This document shows positions 26,611 to 35,841 of a stretch of DNA of 64,000 nucleotides, piece after piece. The stretch comes from Halovulum dunhuangense. GTDB lineage: Bacteria; Pseudomonadota; Alphaproteobacteria; Rhodobacterales; Rhodobacteraceae. The notes beneath the pieces were generated by a model. That model worked only from the letters and a program-made list of their open reading frames with translations. It was not told the DNA's origin and made no database searches. Position numbers and translations under genes: made by a program. Location: contig NZ_JABFBC010000001.1 of the NCBI RefSeq assembly GCF_013093415.1, positions 372,001-436,000 on the forward strand. Reading direction: 5' to 3'. The stretch's first letter is position 1; each line of letters starts with the position of its first letter.

Positions 26611-27182
26611 CTGCCGCGGGCGTGATATTCCGGGTTGGGCTGCATGCCCACCGCCGAGGCAAGCCGGTTCGACATGTTGAAGAATGCGGCGACTGCGGCG
26701 ATGTCCCAGATGTCTCGGTCCGAGAAGCCGGCATCGCGCAGCTTCCGGCGATCCGCCTCCTCGATGCTGGCGCTGTCCGTGGTGATCCTGACCGCGAAAT
26801 CCAGCATGGCGCGCTGGCGCGGGCTCAGGTCGGCCACGCGGTAGTTCATCACCAGTGCCTCGCCCAGTTCCGGGTTGCCCGACAACTCGCGTACCGCTGC
26901 GCCATGCGCGACCTGGCAATACCAGCAGCGGTTGGCCGAAGAGACCGCCACCGCGATCATCTCCCGCTCGAGCTTGGAAAGCCCGCTCTGCCCCAGCATC
27001 AGGTCGTTGTAGACGGCGGTGAAGGCGTTGAGCTTCTCCACGTCGAAGGCATGCGCCTTCAGGACGTTGGGGACTAGGCCCAGCTTCTCCTCGCAGATCC
27101 TGAAGTATTTCGCCGTCGCGTCCGGCAACGGATCGACCATCGGCAGGTCCAGCGCGGTCGGACTGTCGGTATCCATATGCAT
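26607..27182 (-). CDS. AhpD-like / peroxidase-related carboxymuconolactone decarboxylase family protein
   Basis: 191 residues, all-helical AhpD fold. The redox pair Cys86 and Cys89 with His93 (CWYCQVAH) matches the active site of AhpD-type alkylhydroperoxidases and the uncharacterised peroxidase-related family. Likely a cytoplasmic peroxide reductase or disulfide carrier. GAGGAA precedes the ATG at 27182. It follows a GNAT gene by 11 nt and overlaps the OmpA gene. Confidence 0.83.
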   Translation of the reverse strand: MHMDTDSPTALDLPMVDPLPDATAKYFRICEEKLGLVPNVLKAHAFDVEKLNAFTAVYNDLMLGQSGLSKLEREMIAVAVSSANRCWYCQVAHGAAVRELSGNPELGEALVMNYRVADLSPRQRAMLDFAVRITTDSASIEEADRRKLRDAGFSDRDIWDIAAVAAFFNMSNRLASAVGMQPNPEYHARGR

Positions 27183-27193
27183 CGCCGTGTTCC

Positions 27194-27919
27194 TCACTCG
27201 GGTGCCTGACGGTAATGATAGTGGCCGACCGGGACCATGCCCAGCCCGACATAAAGCGCGTTCGCCCCCGTATTCGCATCCGTGACCGCCAGCGCAAGTC
27301 TGGTGCAACCGTTCTCTGCCGCCCATTCCGCCGCCGCAGCCAGCAGAAGCCGTGCCAGCCCCTGGCGGCGCAACTCGGGCCGCACCTCGATCGCGTGGAT
27401 CATCGCGATGCCCCGGTCCGCCGCGACGAACGCAACCCCGCCGGGGGCGTCGGATGTCCGGGTAAGCAGATAGGCCTTGGGCACGGCCACCCGGTCCATC
27501 ACCGCGAGCCGGCCGGGCCCGATGCCGCCCCCGGCCCAGATCTCCGCCATCACCGGCATCAGCAGATCGCCGATCACAGCACGAAAGCCGGGGCCACCTG
27601 TCGCCAGAAGTGTCGCGACGGGCGCCATGTAGAGCGTGACCGGATCGACGATCCGGTAGCCCCGCGCAGCCAGCGCGGTATCGAGCGCGCCGCCCTGTTC
27701 CCCGAGCATGAAAAGCGGCGTCTGACCCATCTTGCGCATCCGGGTTTCGGCGAAGGCCGGATCTGGATGCGCGGCAACCGCCGTCGCGGCCGATACCCGC
27801 TTGCCGCCGCCTGCCCCTTCGCGAAAGGTCCAGCCGCCCTCGGTGAACATCCGCAGTGGCGCCCATGTCGCATCCATGGCGGCCAGCAGATCCGGCAGGT
27901 CGGGCGTGTTCGCGGTCAT
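27194..27919 (-). CDS. GNAT-family N-acetyltransferase
   Basis: 241 residues; GNAT core in the C-terminal half, with AIEVRPELRRQGLARLLL (acetyl-CoA loop RxxGxA) and the terminal NALYVGLGMVPVGHYHYR. Substrate unknown. The ATG at 27919 has AGGGAGA upstream. First of three reverse-strand genes (GNAT, AhpD-like, OmpA-like). Confidence 0.8.
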   Translation of the reverse strand: MTANTPDLPDLLAAMDATWAPLRMFTEGGWTFREGAGGGKRVSAATAVAAHPDPAFAETRMRKMGQTPLFMLGEQGGALDTALAARGYRIVDPVTLYMAPVATLLATGGPGFRAVIGDLLMPVMAEIWAGGGIGPGRLAVMDRVAVPKAYLLTRTSDAPGGVAFVAADRGIAMIHAIEVRPELRRQGLARLLLAAAAEWAAENGCTRLALAVTDANTGANALYVGLGMVPVGHYHYRQAPE

Positions 27920-28021
27920 GCGCTCTCCCTCTGGGTTGGGCTCGCGCTGACCGTGCACAAGGCCCCCGGGCTTTTCCAGTCCGTTTTCGGCCAGCCTTTG
28001 TCGCATGTCCGAAATTAGTAT

Positions 28022-28059
28022 TTGACCTCGGCGGCTGCCTGGGTATGTTACCGCTAACA
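28022..28059 (+). promoter_or_regulatory. gap promoter with overlapping LacI-type operator
   Basis: TTGACC at 28022-28027 and TATGTT at 28044-28049 (16-nt spacing) look like a promoter. TGTTACCGCTAACA at 28046-28059 is a palindrome with a central CG, the form of LacI-family operators and close to the gluconate-repressor type. It covers the -10 region, so repression by a central-carbon regulator (CceR-like) is expected. Inference from sequence only. Confidence 0.5.
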
Positions 28060-28260
28060 CACCGGGGCAACCCGGCAGGAATGGGGTTCAGCCTTATTAG
28101 GGCCTTGGCTGATACCTCTCCTCTGCAAGGGGTGTTTGCGTGGCTCTCCCCACACGCATCCCTTGCAGATACCCTTTTCGCGGGTCTCGCGCCCCTTGCA
28201 GGACGCGCCGCAGCGTGTAGACAGTCGGGCGCACCTTCGACGGGTGCGCCCGATTGGGTT
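28060..28260 (+). ncRNA. structured leader or small RNA upstream of gap
   Basis: No convincing protein. The segment can form CCGGG-GCAA-CCCGG (28062-28075), TCAGCC/GGCTGA (28088-28112), a 10-bp stem TCTGCAAGGG/CCCTTGCAGA (28122-28169), CGCG-GGTCT-CGCG (28179-28191) and a terminator-like stem TCGGGCGCACC/GGTGCGCCCGA (28225-28253) followed by TTGGGTTT. The 5' arm CTGCAAGGGG can instead pair with CCCCTTGCAG at 28192-28201. It may be a cis-acting gap leader or a separate terminated RNA; 6S RNA cannot be excluded. Confidence 0.5.
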
Positions 28261-28296
28261 TCACGGGACCGGTTTCGCATCGAAAGGAAAGCCGTC

Positions 28297-29298
<1,002 letters not shown>

Positions 29299-29326
29299 GG
29301 CATCGCCCAAAGTTAAAACTCTAACG

Positions 29327-29354
29327 ATCCGGCCCCACGGGGCCGGATTTTTTT
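29327..29354 (+). terminator. intrinsic terminator after gap
   Basis: Perfect stem ATCCGGCCC / GGGCCGGAT with a tetraloop CACG, then seven T residues. Confidence 0.92.
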
Positions 29355-29435
29355 CATCCTGTGTTCAGACTCTCCGGGCGATACCTGCCCGACGCCCGAA
29401 CGGCATTCCGGCCCGGGCCGGCTGGGAGACTGACG

Positions 29436-29480
29436 ATGACCGATACCGCCCCCCTCCATTCCAAGCCCGGACCCGCGTGA
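29436..29480 (+). CDS. possible 14-codon leader ORF before chemotaxis operon
   Basis: ATG...TGA encoding MTDTAPLHSKPGPA, whose stop overlaps the ATG of the STAS gene (TGATG). It could couple translation into the operon or be chance. No family. Confidence 0.2.
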   Translation: MTDTAPLHSKPGPA

Positions 29481-29755
29481 TGAGCGCCGGTCTCCGGATC
29501 GACGTGCCCGAAAGCGCGGGGCTCGACGCGGCGCTCGCGCTTCAGTCGGCATTGGCGGGCGCTGCCGGCCCGGTCACCCTTGTGGCAGGCGGGGCGCGAA
29601 GCCTGTCCACGCCTTACGTCCTGACGATCTGTGCGGCACTTCGCGACGCCAACGGCCCCGCGATCGCGGTCGAGGGCGCGGGCCCCGGCTTCATGGATGC
29701 GTTCTCGGATCTTGGCCTTTTTGGCGACCTGATGAAGATGGAGTTCCCTGGATGA
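29480..29755 (+). CDS. STAS-domain protein of chemotaxis operon
   Basis: 91 residues, one STAS fold (VTLVAGGARSLSTPYVLTICAAL ... FSDLGLFGDLMKMEF; parts given). STAS proteins are phospho-regulated partners like anti-anti-sigma factors, and a small one heads many alphaproteobacterial che operons; its role there is not well defined. ATG at 29480 overlaps a tiny ORF and a GTG lies one codon upstream. The stop overlaps the cheY start (ATGA). Confidence 0.72.
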   Translation: MSAGLRIDVPESAGLDAALALQSALAGAAGPVTLVAGGARSLSTPYVLTICAALRDANGPAIAVEGAGPGFMDAFSDLGLFGDLMKMEFPG

Positions 29756-30111
29756 GCCGCGTACTTGCCGTGGACGACACCCGCGCCCTGCGCGCGATGC
29801 TTGCCGATTGTCTGACCCGCGCCGGACACGAGGTCATTCTCGCCGCCGACGGGATCGAGGCGCTGGACCAGCTGCGCCGCCACAAGCCCGATATCGTCAT
29901 CACGGATCTGAACATGCCGCGGATGAACGGGCTCGACTTCATCGAGGCGGCCCGCCAGGAGCCGGAGGGGCAGAGCCTGCCGATGCTGTTGCTGACGACG
30001 GAAACCGCGCAGGCGCTGAAGGATCGCGCCCGCGCCGTGCGGGCGACGGGCTGGATCACCAAGCCCTTCGATCCCAAGCAGATCCTCTCCCTTGTCGATC
30101 AGCTCGCCTGA
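29752..30111 (+). CDS. cheY: chemotaxis response regulator CheY (first copy)
   Basis: 119 residues, single receiver domain with the acidic pair Asp8-Asp9, phospho-acceptor Asp52, Thr82/83 and Lys104 (TKPF). No output domain, so it acts by binding a partner such as the flagellar motor or by draining phosphate from CheA. Second gene of the operon, 9 nt before cheA. Confidence 0.9.
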   Translation: MSRVLAVDDTRALRAMLADCLTRAGHEVILAADGIEALDQLRRHKPDIVITDLNMPRMNGLDFIEAARQEPEGQSLPMLLLTTETAQALKDRARAVRATGWITKPFDPKQILSLVDQLA

Positions 30112-30120
30112 GGTACCCAG

Positions 30121-32157
30121 ATGGACGAGGACGAGGATTTCGAGGCGCTGTTCTTCTCAGAAGCAAAGGAGTTGCTGGAAGCGCTGATCGAGCATCTGAA
30201 CCTGCTGGCAGCGGATGCGGGCGATCCCGACACGGTCCACGCCGCGTTTCGCGCCGTGCATTCCGTGAAAGGCGGGGCCGCCGCCTTCGGGTTCGAGCAG
30301 CTGATCGGTTTTGCCCACCAGTTCGAAACGGTCATGGACCTGGTTCGTTCCGGCAGCCTTCCCCTCGATGCGGAGCTTTGTGCGCTTCTTCTGCGCTCGG
30401 GCGACATGATGCAGACGCTGGTCGAGATGGCCGAGGCAGGCGATACCGGCCCAGCCCCGGGGATGCAGCGGCTTCAGTCCGACCTGGCCGCACGGGCCGG
30501 CCTATCGGACGCCCCGAAGCCCGCGCCGGAGATCCCCGACGCCTGCGCCCTTCCCCCGCCCACCCTGCGGGAGGTGGAAATCCGCTTCACTCCCGATGCC
30601 GGTTTCTTCGAATCCGGCCACGATATGCTTCGCCTCGTGCGGGCGGCGCGCGAGCACGGGCTTGCCGAGGTGCATGCAACCGGAACGCTGCCCCCGATCG
30701 CCACCTTCGATCCGCGCCTGTGCCCGCTTGGCTGGGATCTCATGTTTCGAACGGACCGCCCGGACGATGCCCTGACGGCCTTTTTCGCGATCTACGAACA
30801 CACCGCCCGGGTCGAGTTTGCCGGGCTTGCGGACGAGCCCGAGCAGGTTGCGCCGGAAGCCCCACCACCACTCGCGTCGGCCGAGGAGGCAGCCCCCTCA
30901 TCCGGCCCCGCGGGTGCCGTCGGAACCGAGGCCGCGACGCCGGGCAGCCCGACGCGCGGCGATTCGGGCAAGTCGTTGCGGGTGGATATCGTGCGGATCG
31001 ACCGGCTGGTGAACCTGGTGGGTGAAATGCTCATTACCCAGGCCGCGCTCGCACAGAACCTGTTCGAGGGTGGCGAAGGGCGCAGCCTGGCTGACATCGC
31101 CCATACCGTCGATGCCATGTCGCGGCAGCTGCGGGAATTGCAGGAAAGCGTCATGGCGATCCGCGCCCAGCCGGTGCGGTCGGTCTTCCGCCGGATGCCG
31201 CGGGTGGTTCGCGATCTTGCCGACAAGCTGGGAAAGAACGCGCGGCTCGACCTCGAGGGCGAGGCCACCGAGGTGGACGCAACGGTGATCGAGGAACTGG
31301 CAGAGCCCCTGACCCACATGATCCGGAACGCGATGGATCACGGGCTGGAGGCCGCGGAGGAGCGACTGGCGCTCGGCAAGTCCGGCACTGGCCGGATCCG
31401 GCTTGCCGCCGAGCACCGTGGCGAGCGTGTCATCATCACCGTCGAGGATGACGGGCGTGGGGTGAACCGCGAAAGGGTCCTGGCCAAGGCGCTGGAACGC
31501 GGCCTTGTCGGACCCGACGACCGCCTGAGCCCCGAGGAGATCGACATGCTGATATTCCACCCGGGGTTCTCCACTGCCGAGGAAATTTCTTCGGTTTCGG
31601 GGCGCGGCGTCGGCATGGATGTGGTGAAGAAGAAGATCCTGTCGCTTGGCGGGCGCTTCAGCATGGTCAGCACGCCGGGCCGGGGCACCCGCTTCGACAT
31701 CACGTTGCCGCTGACGCTTGCCGTCATGGACGGCATGACCATCAGCGTCGGGGATCAGAAGTTCATCCTCCCGCTGTCCGAGGTGATCGAGGCGCTGCAT
31801 GTCACCGCCGGCAGCGGCAAGCGGCTACCCGACGGATCCAGCCTGCTCGAGCGGCGCGGCGAATATCTTCGCCTCGTCAGCCTGCGCGACGCGCTGTCCA
31901 TGCCGCCCTCGGACACCGACGGGCAGATGGCCATCGTCGTCGATACCGAAACGTCCGGGCCAGTCGCGCTGATCGTCGACGAGTTGATCGGCCAGCGTCA
32001 GATCGTGCTGAAGTCCCTCGAGGCGAATTTCCGCAAGGTCGAGGGCGTCTCGGGCGCAACCATTCTGGGTGATGGTCAGGTGGCGCTTATCCTGGACATC
32101 GCCCGACTTCTGCAACTTCAGGGGCCCGGCTCGGGTCCGCGGGAGGTATTCCATTGA
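30121..32157 (+). CDS. cheA: chemotaxis histidine kinase CheA
   Basis: 678 residues. P1 phosphotransfer domain with His47 (HSVKGGAAAFG), a variable middle with a proline/alanine linker near 235-280, P3 dimerisation helices (~285-340), P4 ATPase with N box HMIRNAMDHGLE, G boxes DDGRGVN and GRGVGMDVV, and a C-terminal CheW-like P5 domain. Autophosphorylates under receptor control and passes phosphate to CheY and CheB, both encoded here. Confidence 0.94.
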   Translation: MDEDEDFEALFFSEAKELLEALIEHLNLLAADAGDPDTVHAAFRAVHSVKGGAAAFGFEQLIGFAHQFETVMDLVRSGSLPLDAELCALLLRSGDMMQTLVEMAEAGDTGPAPGMQRLQSDLAARAGLSDAPKPAPEIPDACALPPPTLREVEIRFTPDAGFFESGHDMLRLVRAAREHGLAEVHATGTLPPIATFDPRLCPLGWDLMFRTDRPDDALTAFFAIYEHTARVEFAGLADEPEQVAPEAPPPLASAEEAAPSSGPAGAVGTEAATPGSPTRGDSGKSLRVDIVRIDRLVNLVGEMLITQAALAQNLFEGGEGRSLADIAHTVDAMSRQLRELQESVMAIRAQPVRSVFRRMPRVVRDLADKLGKNARLDLEGEATEVDATVIEELAEPLTHMIRNAMDHGLEAAEERLALGKSGTGRIRLAAEHRGERVIITVEDDGRGVNRERVLAKALERGLVGPDDRLSPEEIDMLIFHPGFSTAEEISSVSGRGVGMDVVKKKILSLGGRFSMVSTPGRGTRFDITLPLTLAVMDGMTISVGDQKFILPLSEVIEALHVTAGSGKRLPDGSSLLERRGEYLRLVSLRDALSMPPSDTDGQMAIVVDTETSGPVALIVDELIGQRQIVLKSLEANFRKVEGVSGATILGDGQVALILDIARLLQLQGPGSGPREVFH

Positions 32158-32654
32158 CCCAAGTACAAGAAACCCTGCCACATCTGCTTGGTCAGGGGCC
32201 GGAATCGCATGGTCCGAAGCTGCGCCAGTACGTGACCTTCCTCGTCGGTGACAGCATCTACGGCGTGGACATCAATCTCGTTCGCGAGATCAAGCAGTGG
32301 TCGCCCACGACGGTGCTGCCGAACCAGCCGCATTTCACCCGAGGCGTCCTGAACCTGCGCGGCACCATCGTGCCGGTCCATGACCTGCGCGCGCGCTTCG
32401 GCGGTGCCATGACCGCCCCGACCGAGACACATGTGGTCGTCATAGTCTGGATCGGGTCCAAGACGGTCGGCATCCTGGTTGACGCGGTGTCCGACATCCT
32501 GGGCGTCCCATCCGAGGAAATCCGGCCCGTGCCCATGGGGCAGTCCATGGGCGACATGTCCGCCATCGGGGGGCTTGTCAGCACCCAGGCCGGAATGGTC
32601 GCGCTGCTCGATCTGAACACGCTTTTTCCCGGGGGCGACGAGGATGCGTTCTGA
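32154..32654 (+). CDS. cheW: chemotaxis coupling protein CheW
   Basis: 166 residues, CheW fold (QYVTFLVGDSIYGVDI, PHFTRGVLNLRGTIVPVHDLR in part). Links CheA to chemoreceptors. The start is TTG, overlapping the cheA stop (TTGA), with GGGAGG upstream; the first in-frame ATG is far inside the conserved domain, so the TTG is well supported. Confidence 0.9.
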   Translation: MTQVQETLPHLLGQGPESHGPKLRQYVTFLVGDSIYGVDINLVREIKQWSPTTVLPNQPHFTRGVLNLRGTIVPVHDLRARFGGAMTAPTETHVVVIVWIGSKTVGILVDAVSDILGVPSEEIRPVPMGQSMGDMSAIGGLVSTQAGMVALLDLNTLFPGGDEDAF

Positions 32655-32666
32655 GGCGTGCCGGTC

Positions 32667-33503
32667 ATGAACCAGACCGCACCGGTTTCCCCTCCGTCGT
32701 TGATGACCGACCGCGATTTCGCGCGCATCGCCGAGCGCATCGCGCGGATGGCGGGGATCGTTCTGGAAGAGCACAAGCGACAGATGATCCATTCGCGCCT
32801 GTCGCGCCGGCTTCGTGCCCTGGGGATGGGCAGCTTCACCGCCTATCTCGACCATCTGGACGCAGGAAGGGATCCGGCCGAGCTGCAGGAATTCGTCAAC
32901 AGCCTGACGACCAACCTGACCTCTCTCTATCGCGAGGCGCATCATTTCGCCCATCTCGAAAAACACGTTCTCGCCCCGCTCAGCCAGCAGACCGCGCCCC
33001 GGCTTCGGATCTGGTCGGCCGGTTGCTCGAGCGGGGAGGAGCCAGCCTCCATCGCGCTGACCGCACTGGAGGCGATGGGGAATGCGCCGGCCGATATCCG
33101 GATCCTTGCGACCGATCTCGACACGGGGATGCTTGCGCGTGCGGCGGCGGGCCAGTATCCGGCCGACCGCGCGGCGGATATCCCGCAGCGCTTTGCCCGC
33201 CACCTTGTCCGGTCGGAATGCCGCCGGTTCGTCTCCCTGCCTCCAGCGGCGCAGGGCATGATCGCCTATCGCTGCCTGAACCTGCTCGAGCCGTGGCCGA
33301 TGACCGGGCGCTTCGACGCGGTCTTCTGCCGGAACGTCATGATCTATTTCAGCCAGCCGACCAAGGCAGCGCTGATCGACCGGTTCGCCGCGCTTCTGAC
33401 CCCGGGCGGCTACCTCTATCTTGGCCATTCGGAGTCCATTCTCGGCCAGCACGGCGATCTCGAAGCCTGCGGCGAGACGGTCTACCGGCGGAGAACGCCA
33501 TGA
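32667..33503 (+). CDS. cheR: chemoreceptor methyltransferase CheR
   Basis: 278 residues. N-terminal helical CheR domain, then an SAM-dependent methyltransferase domain with WSAGCSSGEEPAS (SAM loop) and FDAVFCRNVMIYF. Methylates receptor glutamates for adaptation. ATG at 32667 is preferred to a GTG at 32658, whose ribosome site would be too close. Stop overlaps cheD (ATGA). Confidence 0.92.
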   Translation: MNQTAPVSPPSLMTDRDFARIAERIARMAGIVLEEHKRQMIHSRLSRRLRALGMGSFTAYLDHLDAGRDPAELQEFVNSLTTNLTSLYREAHHFAHLEKHVLAPLSQQTAPRLRIWSAGCSSGEEPASIALTALEAMGNAPADIRILATDLDTGMLARAAAGQYPADRAADIPQRFARHLVRSECRRFVSLPPAAQGMIAYRCLNLLEPWPMTGRFDAVFCRNVMIYFSQPTKAALIDRFAALLTPGGYLYLGHSESILGQHGDLEACGETVYRRRTP

Positions 33504-34096
33504 TGCAGGCGATTGGCACCGGCGGGCAACCCGGCCATTTCGACTACCGGGTCGATGCACGGGTATTCCCCGTCCTTCCGGGCGCGCACCGGGTGATTGC
33601 CGAGCCAGGGGCGGCGGTCGGAACGCTGCTCGGTTCCTGCGTGTCCGCCTGCATCCGCAACCGCGAGACGGGGCGCGGCGGGCTCAACCATTTCCTGCTT
33701 CCCGGCAGCGATGGCAGCCATTCCGCCCGGTATGGGGCCTATGCGATGGAATTGCTGGTCAACGACATCCTCTCGGCGGGTGGCCTGCGCCGCGACCTCG
33801 AGGCCAAGGTTTTCGGCGGCGCAGAGGTCATCGGGACCACGACGCGGACCCGGAGCGTCGGCGCCTCCAATGCGCGGTTCGTGCGCGATTACCTGAAGGG
33901 CGAGGGCATCGCGATCCTTGCCGAGGACTTGGGCGGCAAGCTGGCCCGAAGAGTCTACTATTTCCCTGACAACGGGCAGGTCCGTGTCCAGTACCTTGCC
34001 CAGACCGAAACGCGGCAAGCCGCGCGCAGCGAGGAGGCCTATCGCAACCGTCTCTCCGCCACGCCGCAGACCGGAAGCGTGGAGCTTTTCCAATGA
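33500..34096 (+). CDS. cheD: chemoreceptor glutamine deamidase CheD
   Basis: 198 residues. Catalytic Cys47 (GSCVSACI) and His64 (GLNHFLLP) have the 17-residue spacing of Thermotoga CheD. Deamidates receptor glutamines and may bind CheY-type phosphatases. ATGA overlaps on both sides, with cheR and cheB. Confidence 0.92.
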   Translation: MMQAIGTGGQPGHFDYRVDARVFPVLPGAHRVIAEPGAAVGTLLGSCVSACIRNRETGRGGLNHFLLPGSDGSHSARYGAYAMELLVNDILSAGGLRRDLEAKVFGGAEVIGTTTRTRSVGASNARFVRDYLKGEGIAILAEDLGGKLARRVYYFPDNGQVRVQYLAQTETRQAARSEEAYRNRLSATPQTGSVELFQ

Positions 34097-35175
34097 TTTC
34101 TCCGAGCGGTCCGGTTCGTGTGCTGGTCGTCGACGACAGCGCCCTCATGCGGCGCATGATCCGCGCGGGACTCGAGGCCGGGGCAGACATAGAGGTGATA
34201 GCCGAGGCCGCAAACACGGCCGAGGCGCGGCAGATGATCCGCCAGCACGATCCCGATGTCGTGACCCTCGATGTCGAGATGCCGGGCATGAACGGCATCG
34301 AGTTCCTGAAGAAGATCATGGAATTGCGGCCCACGCCCGTGATCATGGTCTCGACCCTGACCGCTGCCGGCACCGAGGTCAGCCTCGCCGCGCTTCAGAT
34401 CGGCGCGATCGATGCGATCCCGAAGCCCTCGGGCCGAGAGGAGGTGGCGAGGTTCGGGCGCGCGTTGCGCGAGAGTGTGCTGCTGGCACGAATGGCGTGG
34501 CCGCGCGGGCAGGGTGCGGCAACGAAGTCTGCCCCTGCGGATTCCAATCCGCCGCTGGCGGCGCTGCGGTCAAGACGCATCGCGCGGCCGGAACTGATTG
34601 CCATCGGCGCCTCGACCGGCGGTGTGGCGGCTCTGAGCGAGTTGCTTGCGATGCTGCCGCCGACGCTTCCTCCCGTCGTGGTGACGCAGCACATGCCGCC
34701 CATGTTCACGGAGCGGTTCGCGGGCCGGCTGGACGCATTGCTGCCGCATGCGGTGTCTCAGGCGGTTCCCGGAGAGGTGCTTGCCCCCGGGCAGATCCGG
34801 ATCGCGCCCGGCGACATGCATCTGACGGTCGCGCGGGCAGGCGGGCGTCTTGTGACGCGGCTCGATGGGTCCGGCCCGATTTCGGGACACCGGCCATCGG
34901 TGGATGTGCTCTTCAATTCCGTGGCGACCGCCGTCGGGGGACGGGCGCTGGGCGTGATCCTGACCGGAATGGGCCGTGATGGCGCAGCGGGAATGCGGGC
35001 GCTGCACAATACGGGCGCGTGGTGCATCGGGCAGTCGCAGGAAAGTTGCGTCGTCTATGGCATGCCACGGGCCGCACGGGAGTTGCAGGCCGTCGACGAG
35101 GAGGCGGATCTTCCGGGGATTGCGCGGCGCATGAGTGAAATTCTTAACACGCGGTCCGCTATCAGGACCGCATGA
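34093..35175 (+). CDS. cheB: chemotaxis methylesterase CheB
   Basis: 360 residues: receiver domain with Asp60, a short linker (~130-165), and the methylesterase domain with Ser174 (GASTGG), His200 (TQHMP) and Asp296 (GMGRDG). Removes methyl groups from receptors when phosphorylated by CheA. Confidence 0.94.
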   Translation: MISPSGPVRVLVVDDSALMRRMIRAGLEAGADIEVIAEAANTAEARQMIRQHDPDVVTLDVEMPGMNGIEFLKKIMELRPTPVIMVSTLTAAGTEVSLAALQIGAIDAIPKPSGREEVARFGRALRESVLLARMAWPRGQGAATKSAPADSNPPLAALRSRRIARPELIAIGASTGGVAALSELLAMLPPTLPPVVVTQHMPPMFTERFAGRLDALLPHAVSQAVPGEVLAPGQIRIAPGDMHLTVARAGGRLVTRLDGSGPISGHRPSVDVLFNSVATAVGGRALGVILTGMGRDGAAGMRALHNTGAWCIGQSQESCVVYGMPRAARELQAVDEEADLPGIARRMSEILNTRSAIRTA

Positions 35176-35194
35176 GGCAGGAGGGACGGGTGCG

Positions 35195-35575
35195 ATGCCA
35201 GCGGCAAAGTCACTGAAGATACTGGTCGTGGACGATCAGCAAAGCATGCGGGGCCTGGCCCGCCAGTGCCTCAAGAAACTGGGGGTGCTGGACGTGGCGC
35301 TCGCCGCCTCGGGCGATCAGGCGCTGGAGGTGATGGCACAGCAGAAATTCGATGCCGTGATCTCGGACCTGAACATGCCGGGGTTGAGCGGGGTGGAACT
35401 TGCGCAACGGATCAAGAGCCACCCTGTGCTGCGGTCGACGCCGGTGTTTCTGGCCACATCGGAGTCCTATCGCGACCGGGCCAGCGATCAGACGGTCGAC
35501 CATTTCGTGGCCAAGCCCTTCAGCGTCGCCGACATGCGCGAGGCGATCGAGCAGCACCTGGGGGTCCTGACCTGA
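35195..35575 (+). CDS. cheY: chemotaxis response regulator CheY (second copy)
   Basis: 126 residues, single receiver domain with Asp58, Thr88 and Lys107 (AKPF). It differs clearly from the first CheY, so one may drive the motor and the other act as phosphate sink, as in Sinorhizobium and Rhodobacter. AGGAGGGAC ribosome site. Last gene of the operon, after which a 266-nt spacer follows. Confidence 0.88.
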   Translation: MPAAKSLKILVVDDQQSMRGLARQCLKKLGVLDVALAASGDQALEVMAQQKFDAVISDLNMPGLSGVELAQRIKSHPVLRSTPVFLATSESYRDRASDQTVDHFVAKPFSVADMREAIEQHLGVLT

Positions 35576-35841
35576 TCGCCGAGGCATTCGTGGCCAGGCT
35601 GGGGGCCCGTGCTCCGGGTGCCCTTTGGCGCGACAAGTGACGCCAGCCGATGGAATCTTGTCCGGTATCGCCCCTGCATGCGCCGGCGCCCGCGCGGCCC
35701 CGGCGCATGGATGTCACCCGCGACCCGGCGGCGATGCCGGGGGTGCCGCTTGCCGCCGCGCCGCCTTGAACCCGGCGCGCGACTGTGATCCTGTATCGGC
35801 GTCTGCGGCACGACCGCAAAACCGCATCCAGGGGGGAACCC
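35576..35841. other. intergenic region with a 10-bp inverted repeat
   Basis: 266 nt without a convincing gene. CATGCGCCGG (35677-35686) and CCGGCGCATG (35700-35709) form a GC-rich stem with a 13-nt loop and no T-run. It may end the che transcript or be a regulator site for gabD. Confidence 0.4.

Noticed and set aside
28060-28260. Firm assignment of the gap upstream region as 6S RNA
   Set aside because: The stems look like separate hairpins rather than one long rod, zapA is not adjacent, and no covariance search could be run.
27920-28296. Protein extension of GAPDH into the upstream region
   Set aside because: An in-frame open stretch exists, but GAPDH homology begins at MTIKVAINGFG, where a ribosome site is present.
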